Shown piece by piece: positions 9,271-17,980 of a stretch of DNA of 64,000 nt. Origin of the DNA: Vibrio gallicus (GTDB taxonomy: Bacteria > Pseudomonadota > Gammaproteobacteria > Enterobacterales > Vibrionaceae); the NCBI RefSeq assembly GCF_024346875.1, contig NZ_AP024872.1, forward strand, positions 372,001 through 436,000, given 5' to 3'. Under the pieces are notes generated by a model. It saw only the letters and a program-made list of their open reading frames with translations. It was not told the DNA's origin and made no database searches. How positions within the stretch are numbered: position 1 is the stretch's first letter; the number at the start of each line of letters is the position of its first letter. The position numbers were made by a program, and so were the translations under genes.

Positions 9271-10245
9271 TTAGTTGTCTTGGTCAAGAATATTGGGATT
9301 ATTGTTAAACCATTGCCACTTTGTTTGTGTGGCTTGGATGCTGTAACTCTGTGAAAGCTTGATATTTGTTAGCTCAATAGAGATGATTCCAATACCTGGG
9401 TGGATAAGTATATCAGCAGATGGTATCTCTGCATTTTCAGGCTCGATAACCTGTATAAAGTGATACGCCTCGTAGTTTGTACCACGACTCGTTGTGTAAT
9501 ATTTGGCTGCCTGTTGAGGGCTTTGGCCATTATTATACACTTGCTCAAGAGTCACGGACGTTAGGCTGTTAAATGGGCTGATAGATGCGGGAATACTGCA
9601 TCGCATACTAAAGTCACTACGCGGAGCCTGGTTCGTATTCACAGTGTATTTACATAATGGCTTATTGCCGTTAGCAACTACAGGCTCATTGGTGAGTGCA
9701 TCAAAACTGGTATAGGCACCAATCTGGTTGTTTCCCAATGCCATTGGTAGTGCGAAGTGGCTCCACACTGCCTGTTTGATTATATCTTCACGGGAGAGTT
9801 GGTCGCTGTTAAGTAAATCCTGTAGTTTATCCTGAGTCGTTGCTAAACCAGGCACCCCGATATTAATTTGATGGGGTTTAGAAGCAATATCTTCATATTC
9901 TCCCGCTGCATTTTTTTTAAGCTCTTGCCAGTTATAAGTGAAAATCTTATGAATTTCTTGAGAAAACTCGCCTTCTACTGTATCTGAGGTGAAGGGTTTG
10001 GTTGCGCTAAATTTTACCGTAGTATATTTGCTGTTACTATCTGCCTTATCTTCACTGCTAGCGCTTATCGGCCAGTCATAGTCTTTGTTGACACCGGTTA
10101 TCAATGTATCGATAGCGTTTAGCTCGGTCTTATTTAAGTCGAGGTATTCAACATCTGGTGATTTAGAGTGGTCATTGCAACCAGTCACGCCAATAGCTAC
10201 AAGTAAAGCAGTTACAACGCTTGAAATTTTCATAGTATTTTTCAT
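9271..10245 (-). CDS. Hypothetical lipoprotein
   Basis: 324 residues starting with a lipoprotein signal peptide whose lipobox is VTGC (Cys23), so export and lipidation are expected. I do not recognise the mature domain. It is polar, with acidic and Ser/Thr-rich stretches, four further cysteines at most, and phrases such as NIGVPGLATTQDKLQDLLNSDQ and CKYTVNTNQAPRSDFSMRCSIP, which may hold a disulfide. The start ATG has AAGGC upstream on the minus strand. It has no operon partner: convergent with the S4 gene and followed upstream by a long non-coding stretch. Confidence 0.7.
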   Translation of the reverse strand: MKNTMKISSVVTALLVAIGVTGCNDHSKSPDVEYLDLNKTELNAIDTLITGVNKDYDWPISASSEDKADSNSKYTTVKFSATKPFTSDTVEGEFSQEIHKIFTYNWQELKKNAAGEYEDIASKPHQINIGVPGLATTQDKLQDLLNSDQLSREDIIKQAVWSHFALPMALGNNQIGAYTSFDALTNEPVVANGNKPLCKYTVNTNQAPRSDFSMRCSIPASISPFNSLTSVTLEQVYNNGQSPQQAAKYYTTSRGTNYEAYHFIQVIEPENAEIPSADILIHPGIGIISIELTNIKLSQSYSIQATQTKWQWFNNNPNILDQDN

Positions 10246-10865
10246 TTATAGGCCTTAGATAATATTCATATATAAAGGAAAGTTTGCTCTTTTTGGGTAC
10301 GCGTTAAACTGCCTTATTTATCTAGCGAACCAATAACTCCAATCATTCGTGGTTGAAGTTTTTCCTTTCGTGCTTTTGTGAATTGCGATGAATATGAAGC
10401 CTTTGACCGAAAAAGACAACAGATCGAAAATGGGATCTTACTTTGATTCGCAGGGGTGTTGCTGAGTGGTTTTGGGCTCAGCTTTATCTACATTTTAAGC
10501 TATTGCTTGCTCTGTTTATAGCCAGAAGAAGCTCGATCTGTTAAATGACTGTCCGGCTGTGAAGTACAGGGCAGGTGAAGGTGCTAATTATTAAAAGGCT
10601 AGTGTAAACATGCGGTTATGTGTTTTTGTTGATGTTAGGATTGTTATCTTAACCGTGCATACCTTGAGGTTAGGCAGGTTAAGGTGCAAGTATCACCTTA
10701 AAACAATGAACAAGGTTGGTGTTGGTGTTCACCTTTTGTTTGGGCGTGTTTAATGATCAATCAATCTTAGGTTTGCAATTACTCAATATTATTTTGCACA
10801 GCGCGATAATAGTGAGGAGTATTGCGCTGAGTTCACTTTAATGAAGATTGTCGAGGCTTAAATGA
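10246..10865. other. 620-bp intergenic stretch without a supportable gene
   Basis: Only very short open frames occur (25 and 47 codons, no ribosome sites). Two small hairpins are visible: GCTGAG/CTCAGC at 10461-10482 and TTAAGGTG/CACCTTAA at 10679-10701. No transposon ends or protein remnants could be recognised by eye. It may hold the lipoprotein promoter near 10260-10330 and otherwise decayed sequence or an unrecognised RNA. Confidence 0.4.
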
Positions 10866-10893
10866 CATAAAAGGCAACCATAAGGTTGCCTTT
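10866..10893 (-). terminator. Terminator of the yqhD-type gene
   Basis: Ten-base-pair stem AAAGGCAACC / GGTTGCCTTT with a four-base loop; reading the minus strand it ends in TTTT. It lies 29 bp beyond the stop codon at 10922. Confidence 0.85.
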
Positions 10894-10921
10894 GCGTAGC
10901 GATTACAAATCGTGATTTACG

Positions 10922-12070
10922 TTACTGGATCGCGGATTCGAGAATTTGTTTCGACTCAATCAAGGTGATTGATTGGCTCTCTCCTAGGGCAACCAAACCA
11001 TGGGATTCGAGTTGTTTTAGCACGATAGTAATAGCGCCTTGCTTGTCGTCACCGTGTTCGGTCAATTGCGTTGGGACGTTAAGGCTTTGATAGAATGCCT
11101 CGATATGGGCAATAGTTTGTTCGGCTAAATCGTCACTTTCAGCAAGCCCAAATACGTTTTTACCCATTTGTTGTAGTTTGCCACGCTTGGCTTCGATTTG
11201 ATTACGTAGTAGCGACGGCTGAATGATAGCTAGCGAGCGTGCATGGTCAACACCCCATTGCGCTGTGAGTTCATGGCCAATCATATGAGTCGCCCAATCT
11301 TGCGGGACTCCGGTTCCTATTAGGCCGTTCAGCGCTTGGTTTGCACTCCACATTAAATTGGCGCGCCATTGATCGCTATCACGCTGTTGGAATTGCTCAC
11401 CTAGGGTCTTTAGATTCTTGAGTAAGGTTTCAGCATAGCCATCTTGCACCATAGCTCCAACAGGAAGGGTTAGATACTGCTCACATACGTGCACCCAAGC
11501 ATCAACAACGCCGTTAATCAGTTGTCGTTCTGGCAGAGTTTTCATTGAATCTGGGTCTAGAACTGCAAATTTTGGTTGAACGCAAGGCGATAGAAATGAC
11601 AGTTTATCCTGAGTGGCTTTTTTAGTAATGACTGCGCCTTGGTTTGACTCTGAACCGGTTGCCGGCAGAGTTAAAATAGCCCCTAAATCGACTGCACTGG
11701 TTACCTTATGTTTTCCAATCAAGATGTCCCAACCGTCGCCTTCGTAGTGAGCCGCCGCCGCAACATATTTAGAACCATCGATAACTGAGCCGCCGCCTAC
11801 AGCGACGATATAATCAATGCCTTGTGCCTTTACTAGGCTGACAGCTTTGTCTAAGGTTTCTACGGTAGGGTTAGGCTCAACACCAGAGAATTCCTGCCAT
11901 TGATGGCCTTCTAAGGCTTGTGCAACTTGGTCATAAACCCCGTTGTTCTTGATTGAACCACCACCATAAATGACTAACACCTTGCTAGTCGACGGGATTG
12001 CGGTTGATATCTGAGAGATTTGACCTTGTCCAAAATGGATTTTAGTGGGGTTTGAATAGCTGAATTTCAT
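10922..12070 (-). CDS. yqhD: Iron-containing alcohol dehydrogenase / NADPH-dependent aldehyde reductase, YqhD type
   Basis: 382 residues (E. coli YqhD has 387). The family reduces short-chain aldehydes with NADPH and detoxifies lipid-peroxidation products. Visible: dinucleotide-binding GGGSIKNNGVYDQV near 36, the GGGSVIDGSKY signature near 93, and metal ligands in DAWVHVCEQ (Asp and His) and in HMIGHELTAQWGVDHARS (two His). Start taken at 12070, where AGGGA precedes ATG and the protein begins MKFSYSNPTKIHFGQG; a longer frame to 12163 would overlap the AraC gene. Lies 22 bp downstream of that regulator in the same direction. Confidence 0.9.
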   Translation of the reverse strand: MKFSYSNPTKIHFGQGQISQISTAIPSTSKVLVIYGGGSIKNNGVYDQVAQALEGHQWQEFSGVEPNPTVETLDKAVSLVKAQGIDYIVAVGGGSVIDGSKYVAAAAHYEGDGWDILIGKHKVTSAVDLGAILTLPATGSESNQGAVITKKATQDKLSFLSPCVQPKFAVLDPDSMKTLPERQLINGVVDAWVHVCEQYLTLPVGAMVQDGYAETLLKNLKTLGEQFQQRDSDQWRANLMWSANQALNGLIGTGVPQDWATHMIGHELTAQWGVDHARSLAIIQPSLLRNQIEAKRGKLQQMGKNVFGLAESDDLAEQTIAHIEAFYQSLNVPTQLTEHGDDKQGAITIVLKQLESHGLVALGESQSITLIESKQILESAIQ

Positions 12071-12092
12071 GAAAATTCCCTTTTGTTTAATG

Positions 12093-12878
12093 TTATGGCT
12101 TGCGTCGCTCGCGACGAAATGTTTTCGGTGTACAGCCGTAATAGCCTTTGAAGCTACTGGCAAAATGAGCGGCGCTGTTAAATCCTGATTGTGTCGCTAT
12201 GGTCGTTATAGTCTGTCGACCTGAGCGTAAAAGTGTTGCTGCCTTATGCAGTCGTTTTGTTCGCAGCAGTTCGCTAAAAGATAGTGATTCATCGAATAAT
12301 CTTCGCTTGATTGTAGACTCTGAACACCCTAAATACTGTGCAAGATTCCCTAGAGAGAGATCTTGATCGAGTCTGGTATCAATAAACCAAATGATGCGCT
12401 CTACTAAACTCAAACTTAGTGATTGGTATACGAAGTTGAAGAAAGTAGGATCACAATAATTCATATGTGCCAGCAGCGCTTGAGTTATATGGGTATGGGT
12501 GTGTTGATCCTGAGACAATTCCAGGCTGCTGTATAAGGTTCTGAGTAGTAGAGTATCTAAATCTGATGCTGCAAATATTGGATAGGCTGAGGTTGTTGCA
12601 CCTTGAGTGTTAGGTAATTGATGCTCAAGGAAGTTTGGGTCAAACAAGATGATGCGCGCTTCAACAGAAGGGCTGTTTCTATCGATGCTTAAAGCTTCTA
12701 ATTTGTCGGTAGTTCTAAAAAAACAATATTGACTCTCGCCGATTACAATATCTTGAGCGGGCGTCACTATTTTTAGGGATCCAGAGACTAACCATACGAT
12801 GCCACACGAATATTGTGGTGGAAAACAATGAGCGTTCGGTGCGCTTGATGAGAGTGTTAAGTGAGTAATATGGCCCAT
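12093..12878 (-). CDS. AraC-family transcriptional regulator
   Basis: 261 residues. The C-terminal third (about 160-258) has two helix-turn-helix motifs of the AraC type: LSLGNLAQYLGCSESTIKRRL and ITTIATQSGFNSAAHFASSFKGYYGCTPKTFRR. The N-terminal part is a cupin-like sensor without a recognised ligand. It sits directly upstream of the YqhD-type gene; in E. coli YqhC, also AraC-type, activates yqhD, so control of the neighbour is inferred. The N-terminal half does not obviously match YqhC. No clear ribosome site at the ATG. Confidence 0.85.
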   Translation of the reverse strand: MGHITHLTLSSSAPNAHCFPPQYSCGIVWLVSGSLKIVTPAQDIVIGESQYCFFRTTDKLEALSIDRNSPSVEARIILFDPNFLEHQLPNTQGATTSAYPIFAASDLDTLLLRTLYSSLELSQDQHTHTHITQALLAHMNYCDPTFFNFVYQSLSLSLVERIIWFIDTRLDQDLSLGNLAQYLGCSESTIKRRLFDESLSFSELLRTKRLHKAATLLRSGRQTITTIATQSGFNSAAHFASSFKGYYGCTPKTFRRERRKP

Positions 12879-12920
12879 GCGTGGTATCTGAATACTGCGA
12901 CTGCTTCATATTAACATGCT

Positions 12921-12951
12921 AAAAAAAAGAGGCTACCTACAAGGTAGCCTC
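12921..12951 (-). terminator. Terminator of rnb
   Basis: Stem GAGGCTACCT / AGGTAGCCTC with a three-base loop, followed on the minus strand by eight T. It separates rnb from the downstream AraC gene. Confidence 0.9.
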
Positions 12952-12961
12952 TAAGCCGAAA

Positions 12962-14947
12962 TTATTCTGACTTTTCAGGCGCATCAGCAAACACTTCTAC
13001 CGGTCTTGCGACGATGTTGCGTTTGTCGATATTCACCTCTGATAGCGTTACCTGTAAGGTATCCGCTAGCTTATAAACGATTTCTTTGTCTATGGATAAT
13101 GTGCCTTCATCATTGTTGAGCTCGATGCGCGCTTTATTATCGAGAATCAGTGACGCTGGAATAAAGGCCGCAGCACCGTTTTCTAGTAGACGAACGCGCA
13201 TTCCCGCTCGATTGATATCAAAGATTTCTGCGTGATACTGTGTTTTAGCCGAAACGTCTTTATGTAGTGTGCGAGCATATAACCAATCACTTACTTTTCT
13301 CTCTGCAATCTTATGATGCTTGCGGTGCAAAGACATTTCCTCACCCACAGTATCGTCGGGTTGTTGCACCGGCTGTTTATTTAAGATCACCGCTTTTAGA
13401 AGACGATGGTTGATCATATCGCCATATTTACGGATAGGGGATGTCCAAGTCGCATATAGCTCTAAGCCCATTGCAAAATGAGGGGCTGGCTTGTTGTTGA
13501 TTTCGCTATAGGTTTGATGTTTACGAATGCGATTATCAAGATATTGAGTTGGCTGTTCATTTAACCAACGACGAAGTGCGCTAAATCCTTCAATAGAGGT
13601 CACGTTTTCTGCATCGAACCCTTGAGCTCCGTGGGCAGTAACTAACTCTAAAACGCCTTCAATTTTATCTTCTTTTAGGCCACTGTGGGTATTGTATACC
13701 CCGTAGCCTAATTTCTCTGATAATACTCGACCGGCACAAATATTGGCGCTGATCATGCATTCTTCCACCAGTTTATTGGCGGTGCGGCGTTTATCCGCGT
13801 GAATCGCGATAACGTCATTATCTTGGCTAAGTTCAAAGCGATAATCAGGACGATCAGGGAAGATCACCGCATTTGTTTCGCGCCATTGTGTACGTGCTTT
13901 AGCAACGTTGTTTAAATCGGTGACTACTTGAGCGATGGTCTCACTTGGCTGCCATGCTTCACTTGAACCATTTTCTAGGTAATCAGATAGGTGATTATAA
14001 GCTAGGCGAGCGTGCGATTTGATATTCGCTGCAAAGAAACGTATATCATCGTTGATAGTACCATCGACGGAGATAGTGGCGGTGCAGCATAATGCAGGGC
14101 GCTGTTCATCTTGAATAAGAGAGCATAAGTTATCCGCCAATTCACGTGGCAACATAGGAATGTTGCGCCCAGGAAGATAAATGGTAAAGCCGCGCTGGCG
14201 AGCAACGTTATCCATTTCACTGTCAGGCGTGATATAAGCGGTTGGATCGGCGATTGCGATGGTGAGCTCGAAGCTGCCATCGGGATTAGATTTCGCAAAT
14301 AGAGCGTCATCCATATCTTTAGTTGACTCGCCATCTATGGTCACAAATGGAATGTGTGTCAGGTCTTCGCGAACCAATTGCTCATCATCAAGGCACGTCC
14401 ACTCATCAAGGCCTGTAGGCTCAGTGTTGGGTAGATCATTCTCAGCTAAAGTTACCCACCAAGGGGCAATTTTGTCATTTGAATCGGTGATTTTCTCAGT
14501 AATTTCAACCAGAAAACCATCAGCGCCTTTAAGAGGATGTTCGATTAGGTGAGCGACAACCCAATCTCCTTCAGCAAACTCATCGCGTTTGATGCCACGT
14601 GCCGTTTTCGCTTTTAGAGAAAGCTTACGCAGTTGTGGGTGATCAGGAACAACATTTAGACGGCCTTTGAATAACTTTACGCGACCAATAAAACGGTTAA
14701 CGGCTTGCTCAAGCAACTGGTCCGGCTCGGCTGAATCTTTGTCGTTTTCAGTACGAATTACCGCTCGAACCTTATCACCGTGCATGACCTTTTTCATGTA
14801 AGGAGGTGGGATAAAAAAGCTGGTTTTACTATCGACTTCAAGAAAACCGAAACTTTTATCTGTGGCCTTAATGGTACCTTCTTTGGTAGGTAAGGTTTCT
14901 TTTATCTGCTGTTTTAGTTGAGCGAGCAACGGGTTATCTGCAAACAT
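12962..14947 (-). CDS. rnb: Exoribonuclease II
   Basis: 661 residues (E. coli RNase II: 644). It degrades single-stranded RNA processively from the 3' end. Order: two cold-shock-like domains (about 20-170; [15 protein letters not shown]), the RNB catalytic domain (about 200-525) with the Mg-binding aspartates in [15 protein letters not shown] (Asp205, 211, 213 and 214), and a C-terminal S1 domain (about 570-645). [18 protein letters not shown] near 500 is the conserved RNB end motif. Monocistronic with its own terminator. The nearby deaD also encodes an RNA-metabolism protein but points away. Confidence 0.95.
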   Translation of the reverse strand: MFADNPLLAQLKQQIKETLPTKEGTIKATDKSFGFLEVDSKTSFFIPPPYMKKVMHGDKVRAVIRTENDKDSAEPDQLLEQAVNRFIGRVKLFKGRLNVVPDHPQLRKLSLKAKTARGIKRDEFAEGDWVVAHLIEHPLKGADGFLVEITEKITDSNDKIAPWWVTLAENDLPNTEPTGLDEWTCLDDEQLVREDLTHIPFVTIDGESTKDMDDALFAKSNPDGSFELTIAIADPTAYITPDSEMDNVARQRGFTIYLPGRNIPMLPRELADNLCSLIQDEQRPALCCTATISVDGTINDDIRFFAANIKSHARLAYNHLSDYLENGSSEAWQPSETIAQVVTDLNNVAKARTQWRETNAVIFPDRPDYRFELSQDNDVIAIHADKRRTANKLVEECMISANICAGRVLSEKLGYGVYNTHSGLKEDKIEGVLELVTAHGAQGFDAENVTSIEGFSALRRWLNEQPTQYLDNRIRKHQTYSEINNKPAPHFAMGLELYATWTSPIRKYGDMINHRLLKAVILNKQPVQQPDDTVGEEMSLHRKHHKIAERKVSDWLYARTLHKDVSAKTQYHAEIFDINRAGMRVRLLENGAAAFIPASLILDNKARIELNNDEGTLSIDKEIVYKLADTLQVTLSEVNIDKRNIVARPVEVFADAPEKSE

Positions 14948-15363
14948 GTATAATAATGTAACTCATTGATATTAAATAGGTTTAATTCTTTTTCCAAAGC
15001 CTGCCTCAAAACGCTCTGAGCATTGCCAAGAGGTATTGTTGGAGGCGCGTAAATTGGGCGACGTGTTACTGGGTTATATTCTACATTCAACCAAAAGGAA
15101 TGTATAACAAGAAGATCATTTGTTGGCTGCGATTTAACTGTTACTGCACCTGATTTATGAGTGTGGTTAGATATGTTGAGGGTAACTAATTTTGTGATTA
15201 AGCGCAGTCTGGGAAGTTTTTAGTGTAAATCCGGTCTTATTAATTAGCGTAACGGTCAGAAGCTTAAATCGCTGTAGATGTAGATCGATATGCTCGTTCA
15301 AGGCGTATAACCTGCAACAGTACGACTTGTTGTTGTGCGGTGTAGGTAGACAGGAGAACACTC
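14948..15363. other. Divergent intergenic region between rnb and the small lipoprotein
   Basis: 416 bp, AT-rich. It must hold the rnb promoter (minus strand) and the promoter of the 45-residue lipoprotein. I see no gene and no convincing named operator. Confidence 0.4.
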
Positions 15364-15501
15364 ATGAAAATAATATTCGCTGCGTTACTCACCCTTGTAT
15401 TAGCCGGTTGTGCCCATACGGGATCCGACAATATGTCATATCAAGATCGTCAAGATCTGGTTAAACAACTACACTCTGATGGGCAAGGGCGCAAATATTA
15501 G
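15364..15501 (+). CDS. Small lipoprotein, 45 residues
   Basis: ATG with a good AGGAG site eight bases upstream. The product begins MKIIFAALLTLVLAGC, a complete lipoprotein signal with lipobox LAGC (Cys16), followed by a polar 29-residue tail rich in Gln, Asp and Ser (DRQDLVKQLHSDGQGRKY). No function is known to me; it resembles the short entericidin-like or DUF-type lipoproteins only in its format. It is followed by a structured region ending in a T run, so it may form a short transcript. Confidence 0.65.
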   Translation: MKIIFAALLTLVLAGCAHTGSDNMSYQDRQDLVKQLHSDGQGRKY

Positions 15502-15542
15502 GGTACCGAGAACATATACCCTTAAATCTAAGCATTAAAACG

Positions 15543-15658
15543 CGGACAGAACTCGTACTAACAGAGTCCAAATTACCAGAATTACAATGATAGAGTGGGG
15601 TAGTTAGTACCCGATCTGTGATCTATTTCAATTTATTTCTGGTAATTGTCCGTTTTTT
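15543..15658 (+). ncRNA. Structured element ahead of deaD: terminator or leader RNA
   Basis: An 11-bp inverted repeat AATTACCAGAA (15571-15581) / TTCTGGTAATT (15637-15647) is extended by CGGAC (15543-15547) / GTCCG (15648-15652) and ends in six T (15653-15658). Inside it lie GTACTAAC (15555-15562) / GTTAGTAC (15603-15610), which cross the first pair, and a small hairpin GGGTA/TACCC (15598-15612). It could be the lipoprotein terminator, an sRNA, or an attenuator in a deaD leader. Confidence 0.45.
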
Positions 15659-15815
15659 AAGGCAGAATTCGCCTCCTTATTTTGTCCCTGGCGGCTTGAT
15701 GCGTTTTATATGCTTATCCTTTCCTTAAAGCACGGAAATGTTGCATATGCTGGATTTGTGTATGAATTAGAAAGCACATGGGACCGTTTTTAATGACTAG
15801 TAAACTGGGATCCCA

Positions 15816-17702
15816 ATGCAAGAATCTGAAATTAAATTCAGCGATTTAAAACTTAGTGAACAAATCCTTTCTGCCCTTGACGGCATGGGTTTTGTTACTC
15901 CTACACCTATCCAAGCAGCTTCTATTCCTTTGCTTTTGCAAGGCAAAGATGCGCTAGGTAAAGCACAGACTGGTACTGGTAAAACAGCGGCTTTCTCTCT
16001 ACCACTTCTTACTCAAATTAACCTAGACCAACGCAAACCACAGGCTATCATTCTTGCGCCGACACGTGAGCTTGCGATCCAGGTTGCAGCTGAAATCAAA
16101 AACCTTGGTAAAAACATTCGTGGCCTTAAGGTTCTTGAAATCTACGGTGGTACTTCAATCGTAGATCAAATGCGTGCTCTTAAAAATGGAACGCATATCG
16201 TTGTTGGTACACCTGGTCGTGTACAAGACCTTATCAACCGTGATCGTCTACACCTAGATGAAGTAAATACATTTGTTCTCGATGAAGCAGATGAAATGCT
16301 TAACATGGGTTTTGTAGATGATGTAACGGCTATCTTGGAGCATGCTCCTACTTCGGCACAACGTGTACTTTTCTCAGCAACTATGCCTCCAATGCTTAAA
16401 ACCATTGTAGAGCGTTTCTTGCGTGATCCAGCATTCGTAGATGTTGCTGGTAAAAACCACACCGTTGATAAAGTTGAGCAAAACTTTTGGGTAGTTAAAG
16501 GCGTTGAGAAAGATGAGGCAATGACTCGTATTCTTGAAACTGAAGAAACTGACGCTTCTATTGTATTTGTGCGTACACGCCAAGACACAGAACGCCTTGC
16601 AAGCTATCTAGCAGACCGTGGCTTTAAAGTTGCGGCGCTACATGGTGATATTCCTCAGTCTCAACGTGAACGTACAGTAGACAATATTAAACGCGGCGTG
16701 ATTGATATCCTAGTAGCAACGGACGTTGTTGCTCGTGGTCTTGATGTGCCTCGTATTACACACGTATTTAACTACGACATTCCATTCGATGTAGAATCGT
16801 ATATCCACCGTATCGGCCGTACAGGTCGTGCTGGACGTAAGGGTAAAGCTATCCTATTGGTACGCACTAACCAAATGCGTATGCTGCGCACTATCGAGCG
16901 CGTAACCAAATCTTCAATGGAAGAGATTCAACTGCCACTACGCGATAAAGTAGCTGAATCACGTCTAAACAAACTGGGTCTTGAGCTTGCAGCTGACTTG
17001 TCACATAGCTCTTTAGATAAGTTTGCTGAATTAGTAGAAAAGCTACAAGCAAACCTAGAGATCGATGCGGCAACATTGGCGGCTATCTTATTACGCCGTC
17101 AGCAAGGTAAACGTCCTCTGTTTTATGTTGGCGATGATCCTATGGTTGCGGCTATTGAACGTGATAAGAAGCGCCGCACTGAACGTCGTGAAGGTGGGCG
17201 TGATGGTCGTCGTGAAGGCGGCCGTGAAGGTGGTCGTGGTTACGGTCAAGACAACAAAGAGTGGGATACTTACCAATTGCAAGTTGGTCGTGAGCAAGGT
17301 GTCCAGGTTAAGGATATCGTTGGCGCACTTGCAAATGAGTTAGGCTTTACTAAAGGTTCTATCGGTGCAATTAAACTTGCTCCGGAACATACCTTTGTAC
17401 AATTGCCAAAAGCAATGAGCTCAGAAACCGCTGGTAAACTACGTAAGCTTCGTATTCGTCAAAAAGAAACCGCAGCTGTAGTTTGCGACTTTGACGATTT
17501 CCGCGAATCTCGTGGTGGTCGCCGTGATGGTGGTGGTGCTCGTCGTGATGGTGGTGGTTATCGTGGTAACCGCGAAGGTAACCGTGAAGGTGGTCGTGGT
17601 CGTCGTGACGGGGAACGTCGTTTCGATCGTAACCGTGGCGGAGACAATCGTGGCAACTTTCGTGGAGAAAGAGGCCATACCCGCAACAAAACTGCAGAGT
17701 AA
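15816..17702 (+). CDS. deaD: DEAD-box ATP-dependent RNA helicase DeaD/CsdA
   Basis: 628 residues (E. coli CsdA: 629). It unwinds RNA in ribosome assembly and mRNA decay, mainly in the cold. Motifs in order: Q motif with TPIQ near 29, AQTGTGKT near 49, PTRELA, VLDEADEML near 153, SAT, RGLDVPR near 309 and HRIGRTGRAGR near 331. A DbpA-type RNA-binding domain follows at about 475-560. The tail is built of Arg-Gly-rich repeats (RRDGGG, NREGGRG), and a similar RG block sits before that domain near 450. The gene is about 310 bp from the previous one, with a structured leader region. In E. coli the gene has a long untranslated leader. Confidence 0.95.
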   Translation: MQESEIKFSDLKLSEQILSALDGMGFVTPTPIQAASIPLLLQGKDALGKAQTGTGKTAAFSLPLLTQINLDQRKPQAIILAPTRELAIQVAAEIKNLGKNIRGLKVLEIYGGTSIVDQMRALKNGTHIVVGTPGRVQDLINRDRLHLDEVNTFVLDEADEMLNMGFVDDVTAILEHAPTSAQRVLFSATMPPMLKTIVERFLRDPAFVDVAGKNHTVDKVEQNFWVVKGVEKDEAMTRILETEETDASIVFVRTRQDTERLASYLADRGFKVAALHGDIPQSQRERTVDNIKRGVIDILVATDVVARGLDVPRITHVFNYDIPFDVESYIHRIGRTGRAGRKGKAILLVRTNQMRMLRTIERVTKSSMEEIQLPLRDKVAESRLNKLGLELAADLSHSSLDKFAELVEKLQANLEIDAATLAAILLRRQQGKRPLFYVGDDPMVAAIERDKKRRTERREGGRDGRREGGREGGRGYGQDNKEWDTYQLQVGREQGVQVKDIVGALANELGFTKGSIGAIKLAPEHTFVQLPKAMSSETAGKLRKLRIRQKETAAVVCDFDDFRESRGGRRDGGGARRDGGGYRGNREGNREGGRGRRDGERRFDRNRGGDNRGNFRGERGHTRNKTAE

Positions 17703-17707
17703 TATCT

Positions 17708-17739
17708 AAAAAAACGGCGCTTATAGCGCCGTTTTTTTT
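17708..17739 (+). terminator. Terminator of deaD
   Basis: Seven GC-rich base pairs CGGCGCT / AGCGCCG with a TAT loop, flanked by A and T runs, six bases past the stop codon. The A run could allow use on the other strand, but no gene there needs it. Confidence 0.92.
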
Positions 17740-17980
17740 ACTACAATATTTTAATATAGAGTGAATAGTAATCGATCTGGTTCAAAAATATTTGAATATG
17801 ATATATAAGTTACTAAATTTAGAGCTCAAAAAAATTCAAAACATGATCCAGCTCAAGGTTTTTGCTTTTTGTAATACAATTCAACTTAAAAAAATTTGAA
17901 TTCGACAAAAAATATTTGATAATCGAATGCATCAAACGCATAAATATAATGCACCCCGGTCATATTTAGGATTTTTAAAC

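Noticed and set aside
10610..10753. 47-codon open frame in the long gap
   Set aside because: No ribosome site, unusual composition and overlap with a hairpin; not supportable as a gene.
17065..17709. Val-rich and Thr-rich open frames over the end of deaD
   Set aside because: They are out-of-frame readings of the Arg-Gly repeats of deaD; low-complexity coding shadows.
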